Assembly: GCF_040436345.1 (NCBI RefSeq)
Contig: NC_133223.1
Location: 13,397,613-13,461,612, forward strand
Direction: 5' to 3'
DNA from: Pagrus major
Taxonomy: Eukaryota > Chordata > Actinopteri > Spariformes > Sparidae
DNA: 64,000 nt
Both the position numbers and the translations under genes were made by a program. This document shows, piece by piece, positions 57,120 to 64,000 of this stretch; the first letter of the stretch is position 1, and every line of letters begins with the position of its first letter. Below the pieces are notes generated by a model, which ran no database searches, was not told where the DNA came from, and saw nothing but the letters and a program-made list of their open reading frames with translations.

Positions 57120-57222
57120 AATGTTCGACGTCAGCGGGCCTTCTCTGGCGTAACATCCGGTACAGCCGTTTGCATTTCGCGCACGAACTGAAGTGTCGGC
57201 GAGCACCTGCAGAAACCACCAG
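57120..57222 (+). promoter_or_regulatory. txndc9: txndc9 promoter and non-coding first exon
   Basis: Short CpG-rich window with a half CRE (ACGTCA at 57128-57133) and an ETS-type ATCCGG (57155-57160), followed by a probable 5'UTR exon ending ACCACCAG|GTAACC at 57222. The splice donor and the acceptor before the start-codon exon (CTCCTCAG at 58262-58269) fit a two-exon 5' end. Confidence 0.55.
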
Positions 57223-58302
57223 GTAACCTTATCTTTTCATATCAGTGTGGTTATTAATTAGCATGCTTTCATTTTAACACCACACAACATCGACGTTTGT
57301 CACTATCTGATCGATTATTTGTACTTATTTGTACTCTAACCGGTTATGAAACTCGGAGGGCTAATTTTAGCTAGCTTAGCATGCTAGCATAAGCTCCAGT
57401 ATTGTCTATTTAGATCTCTAGTTGATAACAGGCAGAAGTTAGTGCCACATTTAGTTCTTGATTCATTGTTGTGTATGAGTTTGCTGCACAAGATGCGAAA
57501 AGAAATGTCGGAAGAAATAAATAACCGCAACAAAGTATGTCGACGCAGCTGGGCTGACGCAGCTGGGCTAACGCTAGCTACCGACCAGTGAAAATAAAGG
57601 CGTGCCCAGTTACCGTGGCTTTGTCTCAGCCTTAAAGACCTGCCCAGTCTGACAGCTCTCGGTGTCATGTTTTTCCTCAGTAACTTGTCAGTAACCTTAC
57701 TTACACACTTGGTCACTCACACAACTGGTGTGAGTAAGTTGCCGTGTTGCTCGTTTTAAGGCAATTGGCAACCATGCATTTCTTAAAGATTTCACTTATA
57801 TTGTGAAACCCCTTTTTAAGGTACACCTAGCTAAATCTAATATAAAATAAAATGACAGCCGTGCAATAAACCCGACCTTCGTGATGATATTAATGGTCAG
57901 TTTTTGTTGAAAATGTCTGACTGGTGTTAATATTTTGTCGTCCCCATTTGTAATTAATGAGGCCAGAGGTAACTTGGAGATATTCCTCAGTGTAACACAA
58001 TACATTCAACAACATCTCAAACTACGGCATCCAAGATGGCCATAATGTTGAGTCACCTCCAGCAAAGCTTCAACAAAGGCTTGACTTTATGGCCATAATG
58101 ATTTGATGCTGGGCTGCTGCATTAAACTGCATTAATTTCAGCTGGCTACACCGGCTAACTGTGCACTTTACATTGGTTATTGGTTTATCATTGTGGCAGT
58201 TCCTAAGTCAACTGGTGTCTTATCTGATGTCACGTCTCAACTTACATGATCTGTTCCTTACCTCCTCAGATTCAAAGAAAGTCTCACACGGAGCTGGCAA
58301 CC
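57223..58302. other. txndc9 intron 1 (5'UTR)
   Basis: No element or exon recognised; contains a GACGCAGCTGGGCT direct duplication at 57541-57570 (two adjacent copies of GACGCAGCTGGGCT/ACGCAGCTGGGCTAACG). Confidence 0.45.
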
Positions 58303-60519
58303 ATGGCCAACCAATCAATAGATATCTTAACGAAGGTTTTGGAGCAGTCAGCTAAGCTGGTGGAGGAGAAGGTGGATGCACAGCTGAGCAAACTGAGCGA
58401 AATGGATGAAGATGATTTGGAAAGACTGAAGGAGAGACGATTGGAGGCACTCAAAAAAGCCCAGAAACAGAAGCAGGTATGTGGGGTGTTTTCTTCTTGT
58501 CCGTCCTACAATGATTTGAAAATTGTGCCATTTTACTGCACAAGTCTCCTAAAGCAGAGGAAAATATCTGGGTCATTTAGAAAATACACGTACAACAAGT
58601 ACCTCATTTATCACATTATGTGACAGACTGAATTTAAATTCTATTAATTCAAGAGTCAAGATGTTTTTTGTCAGTCCAGTTGTACAAGCTCACTAGTGTG
58701 AAACTCTTTGGCATGGAGGCTTCTCTACAGAACATCGTAAACACATCTATAAAGGCATAAAGATATAAAAACAGTATATAGAATATACTTAGCTTACCTG
58801 AATAGTCATTGGATTTCTGGAATATTGTGGACTTTTTAGGAAGAAATTATAAAGTCAGAAAAGATTGCAGGTCAATGCTTTATTTGTTTTATTGTTTTGT
58901 TTTACAAAAGTGTTCCTTCACAGTGCGATATACTTGGTGGTGGATGGTGGTTTTCAGCTGCTTATTCACAGTTACCTTCTGAAATTCAGTGTTTATCGTT
59001 TCAGAAATAAATGATAAGAATAACAGCCAAGACAGGGGTGTTATGGAGGCCACTCTTACCATTAAAAGTTTAGTTAAAATGTTAGAAAAAAGAGATACCG
59101 ATTGTTCTTACTGCATGTTCTCATTGAGATTCATTTTCGGCTACTCATCAGATTTCTCTGTTTCTTTTTTTAAAGGAGTGGTTGTCTAAAGGCCACGGAG
59201 AGTACAGAGAAATCCCAAGCGAGAAAGACTTTTTCAGCGAGGTCAAGGATAGCAAGAATGTTGTCTGCCACTTCTACAGAAATTCCACCTTCAGGTAAGT
59301 CCACAGCGCGGATTTATTTAGGTCTATAAAGACCCTGAGTGACAGAGCAACAGGTGTCCGATTGAAACATTTACTGCTAAAGAGATTAGTTGATTGATAA
59401 GTCAGTCAAAGAACATTAACCTGCAACAGTACTGATAACCAGTTCATAGTTTCAGTGATTTATCAAGTTGAATTTCAACTTAGAACTGTGAACTTTTTCG
59501 CATTCCTGCACAAAACTGTACAGCTCTTTCATTTAGATAATGGTCCTATTTTCCATATTGTTATAATATTCTTTTGTATGTTATTGTCCATTTTCTATTT
59601 AATCTACTTGACCTGCAGTACTCGCTTTTAAGTTTCAAGTTTATTCATTTCTGTATTTGATCATTTTAAGTAAAATCTTTTGGTTTTTAACTCTAACAAG
59701 CAAACAAGCAAATTGAATTCTGGCAATTTGTATTGGTAATTTGTTGTGTTACATTTTCAATATGAAATGATAAATCAAACAAAAAAATAACCAGTAAGCA
59801 TATTCAGGGTGTCAGCCCAGTACCTCACTACCACTCAGCTTTTAGTTCATTATTTTACTGAAGTGTTGTTCACATGATCTCAAGTTTTTTTCTTTTTTTT
59901 GGTGTTTTTATTTTAAAGTTAGATCTCTTCTACAGTTTAATTTCTTTGTTTGTTTTTTACATTTTTTTAATTTGACTTGCTACAGTATGTTGTTGTCAGG
60001 CTGCTCAACTTGTCGTTCTGTCCTCTTCATATAGATGTAAGATCCTCGACAAACACTTGGCCATCTTGGCAAAGAAGCACGTTGAGACCAAGTTCATCAA
60101 ACTGAACGTGGAAAAGGCTCCATTTCTGACAGAGAGGCTGCGGATCAAGGTTATCCCTACGCTGGCTCTGCTATTAGATGGAAAAACAAAGGACTACGTG
60201 GTGGGATTCGCTGACCTGGGAAACACAGACGAGTTTCCCACAGAGATGCTCGAATGGAGACTCGGCTGTGCAGATGTTATTAACTACAGGTGAAACTTAA
60301 TGAACATAGCTACAGAATCACATAAATGTGCTGATTAAAACATTACGTAAATTAAACCTGATTTTAACATCATTTCTTCATGTTTCCCCCTCTTCTAGTG
60401 GTAACCTGATGGAGCCTCCTACAGTGACGCAGAGAACGAGCACAAAGTTCACAAAGGTGGAGAAGAAAACCATCAGAGGGCGAGGATACGACTCAGATTC
60501 TGATTCTGAAGATGACTGA
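58303..60519 (+). CDS. txndc9: txndc9, thioredoxin domain-containing protein 9 (phosducin-like)
   Basis: Cytosolic cochaperone that modulates CCT/TRiC folding of actin and tubulin (known role of the family). Exons: 58303-58476 (ATG in CAACCATGG), 59176-59294, 60035-60289, 60399-60519; phases match; 222 residues versus 226 in human. Residues 1-58 are an acidic, helical N terminus ([20 protein letters not shown]); 59-190 are a thioredoxin fold ([64 protein letters not shown] with the cis-proline, [15 protein letters not shown]); the tail is acidic ([10 protein letters not shown]). As in the family, there is no CxxC pair, only the single Cys after the Phe-Arg, so it is not a disulfide oxidoreductase. 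AATAAA at 60990-60995 is the probable poly(A) signal. Confidence 0.97.
58477..60034. other. txndc9 introns 2 and 3
   Basis: 58477-59175 and 59295-60034. A/T-rich; I see no recognisable repeat or extra exon. Confidence 0.45.
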
Positions 60520-60989
60520 AAAACAGACAGTCATCTGGTTTTCTCTCTCAGGGCTACCTCGTTTAATAAGAGTCTATCAGACAGCCCGCTTTTATTTTTG
60601 TTCTCCTCCTCTCTCAGTGACTTACCCTTTCATAACAAATTTCCATATTTTAATGTTCCATATCAAAAATCCAAAAACTTAGTCTCAGCCTTATTTAATG
60701 GATAATCTGCCGTGTTTTATGAGCCACCAGTCATGTATCAACTAGCTCTTTATTATAATCTTGTTGATTATGTCTCCGTGTTAGTTAAACCCTCAGAACG
60801 TTGCCTTGAATTACACTTGTGTTCATTTAGGTAGTTCCGTTTATTTCATGCATTTCCTTGTGACCCTGTGAGTCTGTTGTGAGAACAGAAAACATGATGC
60901 ATGAGTGCCAAGACCATGATTTTGCACCAGAATACATTTTTACATGACATTTCCTTGTAGCAAGAGTTTGACTTGACTAATGCAGAGTT

Positions 60990-60995
60990 AATAAA
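60990..60995 (+). terminator. txndc9: poly(A) signal AATAAA for txndc9 (likely)
   Basis: First canonical hexamer downstream of the stop codon (GAGTTAATAAAAAG), giving a 3'UTR of about 490 bp. Confidence 0.5.
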
Positions 60996-61019
60996 AAGAA
61001 GAAAAAATATGTGTTTTGC

Positions 61020-62561
61020 TGTGATTTTGTATTGCTGTTCTATAAAGTTGGGTGAAAACACTGGATCCTACAATTCCCATAATGCAACACAATGTTTCTT
61101 TGTTGGACCCTTTTCCCTTTGAAAATGTGTAAAATTGTTGGAGTGCCTCTTCAGTGTTGGATCAGGCTTGTATCACATTAACTCAAAAATTAATTGACAT
61201 AAATGACTTGTTAAAGGCCTCACATACACATACAGTTGTCTTGACTCATTTGTGGTTGATTAGAGCTCTGCCCAGATTAAAGATGGCTGGGGCTCTGCTA
61301 GGAATCCACCCTTTTCACTGCAGACATTTTGACTTGTCAAAGCAGGAAGAGCACAGTGTGACCAATAACATTAACAATCCCTCCATTCCATTAAGTGTCC
61401 CAATAAGCCGAGTCAGTCAGTGAGCATGCACAATACCAGAGCCCTGGTACAAGCGCTAAATGGAATGCAGCCATCAAAAATGTAAGAAATTCCACCTGCG
61501 TTTTTCCTGCTTTGAAAAGTCGCGTGCCCAGAAAATTGAGAGGTAACCAAACTCAACGTATCTTAATAAAGTGTTAAACTGTTCCACGTTGACAGCGTAC
61601 AGAAAACAATTCTCTTTTCCTAGGATGGAGAAGAAATGAGCCACCCTACTCTCCCTCTGATGGGGTTATTCTTGTTGCCTTCGCTCCTTGGGTTGGATAA
61701 GTTAAATCATGAGTGATGATTGGTTGGCAGTGTTTTTCAGTCCTGTTCCTGTACTACCACTGCCCTGCATGCTTAATATGTTCCCCTGCCCCAATACCTG
61801 ATTCTAATGATCAGTTCATTCATCAAGCTCTGCTGAAGTCTAATAATGCCCCCTCATTTGAATTTGAAAAACAAACTTTTAGTATTAAACAAAAATCGTT
61901 TGATTTCATGTTCACTTACAGTATGCATTGGGGAAGTGTCATAGCAAGACAGCTCTAGGTGTAAACCTGTGGGCTGGCCAGAGCCTTTCTCAATGGAAGC
62001 AGATAGAGCTGACTGATGGATGTGTATAATTTATATGTAGTATGGAATTAGGACACAGCTACAGTACTTTGAAGAGGTCTCATTGGAAGTAAAAAAATAC
62101 CTGCGTGAATGGACCCTCTGTGTGTAGGGCCTTTTAACTGGCCAACAACTGCCATTGGTAGTCTGACTGAACAGGGAGGGTGAAAGAGAGTGTGTCTCTA
62201 CAAGAAGACAAGTGAAAACGATACTCATTTCAAAAGGTCTTTAATTTATGTTTGGCTTTTTAAAGTCATGTTTAATAAAGAGTCCAAACCATCACATGTT
62301 GCTAAACTGTTAGAGAGAACATATTACAATTGTTACAACTGTAACAGCTCCATGTGTGACACTGACTGATAAGTTGGCATTTAAATTGTTTTTAATAATG
62401 ACTAGACAAAAATAAACTTGTTACCAACCGGATAACTGAGTAAACCCAGAACCAGCTCAAACCTTGAGCACAGACTCAGTGTAGTGGAATATGTCCAGAA
62501 TGCTATTGAGCACAGGATTTTTCATGATATTTATGAAAGACTGACATGATTTAAAGCAGAG
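61020..62561. other. intergenic region txndc9-mrpl30 (tail-to-tail)
   Basis: No coding exon recognised. The right part is the 3'UTR of mrpl30 read on the minus strand; a variant poly(A) signal (ATTAAA on the minus strand at 62240-62245) is possible. Nothing repetitive stood out. Confidence 0.45.
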
Positions 62562-64000
62562 CTAAGATTCGATAGCTTTGGGTTCTGCAGGTTGGAGGAG
62601 GCGACGAACAATCAGCTCTCCTTTGCTGTTAATGAAGCTGTCAGCCATGTCCTGTTCAGCAGGGAGTCCGTAGGGAGTCTTCAGCGGCTGGATCCTGAAT
62701 GAACCAGAAAATCATACAAACAATCTCTATAAATGTCCGTTTAATGACCAGACAAGCCTCTTTGATAGACATTTGAACAATGCTCTCAAAAAGATACATT
62801 TTCTTTTTTAACCCAAGTTGTAAATGTCTGTTGTGTCGTCAGATTTTCTTTTGCTGCATGCTCTAATGATTTGCAGAGACTTGACGAACATCATTTAAGT
62901 CAGACCCGCTTTTTGTACATTCATCTTACCTTACAAGGTGCTTGACAAATTTCAGCTGGCTGTTGACTGAAGGTGTATTTTTGTGAATCACAGGTACGTG
63001 TGCCTAAACACAAAGAGAACAGAGTCAGTACAAAAAACATTCATGACTGAGCATTACAAGTAAAATTGAATTATGCCTCTAGAAAATACAATAATAAACC
63101 GTCTTTGTGCCTCTGAAGTGGACAGATGGTATCACAGCTAACAATTTTAGTTTTCATCTCTTGATATTGCTCATCAATCTTAATGAGCCTTTGTTGTCAT
63201 AAAACCCACTGAACATGACCTATGAACACATAGGTAGTCCTCAAATATACAACTCGGTACCATATTTTTCCATGAAGTCTTGTGTTCTCCAAACGATTTC
63301 CTTGATTTTTCTTCTTCTTTTTTTAAAATTATCTTCAGTTCATTTTAAACCATTAAAGACGAGACGACCTAATGTGTTGTGTGCTTTGAACTGAACAAAA
63401 GCCTTACCTTCTGAAGCCCCAGGTGTTTCACCATCTCTTTCTCCCAGTGCGGTCTTCTCATCACACTTTTGACCCGTGTCACAATGTGCAGTTTATGAGG
63501 TTGGTCTGGATCACCTCCATACTTCTCATGATGCTGTGATCTCTCAGCAAGAAACTGTGAAGAAAAAGTCAGAGCCTTTGAACACTTACAAAGGAGCAGT
63601 TGATGAGCTGAAGCAGTGCTTATATTATTTAAAAGTACAGAACAAACAAGCATCATCAATATCATAGCTGGATTCATCTGTTGCCCCTAGTGATCCCCCC
63701 TGCACACCTCCTGTCCTCTGTGTAGCATGCTGGAATTCCCTATCTAATTTACCAATATGAACCATGTGAGCACACTATAAACTACATTTTCTAAAAGGTA
63801 TTAAAAGCAGATCAAGACACAAGGCCCCTCTACAACACAGGGCAACAAATTTGATTTATCAAATTATTTGCAAGTAACTGACATATAGTGAATCCCGGGG
63901 CTTTTGCCTTGATTCTTACCTCTGGTGGGACTCTTGTTTTAGTAAATTTGCTGCGTGCAGACACAAACCACGGGCAAGGTGACAAAAGTCGAGCTTCTGT
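62562..64000 (-). CDS. mrpl30: mrpl30, mitochondrial ribosomal protein L30 (uL30m), 3' part
   Basis: Component of the large subunit of the mitochondrial ribosome. Minus-strand exons: 63920 to the window edge ([19 protein letters not shown]), 63408-63554 ([37 protein letters not shown]), 62930-63003 ([18 protein letters not shown]) and 62562-62694 ([20 protein letters not shown] to TAG); phases match, 144 residues visible of about 160 expected. The HKLHIVTR and LPAE blocks are diagnostic of MRPL30. The 5' exon coding the start of the mitochondrial targeting sequence lies to the right. An acceptor-like ACAG at the very edge (63997-64000) leaves the true end of exon 63920 open. Confidence 0.95.
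62695..63407. other. mrpl30 introns
   Basis: 62695-62929 and 63004-63407; a third intron spans 63555-63919. No repeat or extra exon recognised. Confidence 0.45.

Noticed and set aside
57541-57570. Adjacent duplication of ACGCAGCTGGGCT as a regulatory tandem site.
   Set aside because: Only two copies in a 5'UTR intron; too little to support a function.
1-64000. CRISPR arrays, phage, toxin-antitoxin or bacterial operons.
   Set aside because: Intron-exon structure and vertebrate gene content throughout; no evenly spaced direct repeats with unique spacers; no prokaryotic genes.

Overview
The window is vertebrate nuclear DNA, almost certainly from a spiny-rayed teleost fish. Genes are split into many short exons with GT-AG introns. 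The predicted proteins read like fish orthologues of well-known vertebrate genes. The non-coding part is full of short non-autonomous DNA transposons, (CA)n/(GA)n tracts and one decayed LINE, as is typical of fish genomes. There are no operons, CRISPR arrays, plasmid or phage genes, and I could not identify any tRNA or rRNA gene by eye.

Layout. (1) Positions 1-14431, minus strand: the 5' two fifths of arhgef7 (beta-PIX, Rac/Cdc42 exchange factor): CH domain, SH3 domain and the start of the DH domain; the gene runs off the left edge. (2) 14432-20416: intergenic, with two terminal-inverted-repeat elements. (3) 20417-39704, plus strand: an AF4/FMR2-family gene best matching AFF3 (super elongation complex-like scaffold), 19 exons, with an unusual first exon and no N-terminal homology domain visible. 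(4) 39705-44642: aff3 3'UTR, intergenic DNA and the rev1 promoter area. (5) 44643-54405, plus strand: complete rev1 (Y-family dCMP transferase, translesion synthesis), 21 coding exons. (6) 58303-60519, plus strand: complete txndc9 (phosducin-like thioredoxin-fold cochaperone) with a CpG promoter near 57.1 kb. (7) 62562-64000, minus strand: mrpl30 (mitochondrial ribosomal protein uL30m), lacking its 5' end because of the right edge.

aff3-rev1-txndc9-mrpl30, with these relative orientations, is the same neighbourhood as human 2q11.2, except that EIF5B (between REV1 and TXNDC9 in human) is not present here. arhgef7 is on human chromosome 13q34, so the arhgef7/aff3 junction is a lineage-specific join. 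The genes do not form a pathway; they are neighbours by ancestry.

Exon coordinates were worked out by hand from splice signals, reading-phase continuity and remembered family sequence; every coding junction listed keeps the frame. No similarity search could be run, so repeat-family names are descriptive only. I found no convincing new biological system. The items most worth checking are the 5'-truncated aff3 with a private first exon, its very large Ser-Pro-repeat exon, the absence of eif5b, and several nested or fold-back mobile elements inside introns.
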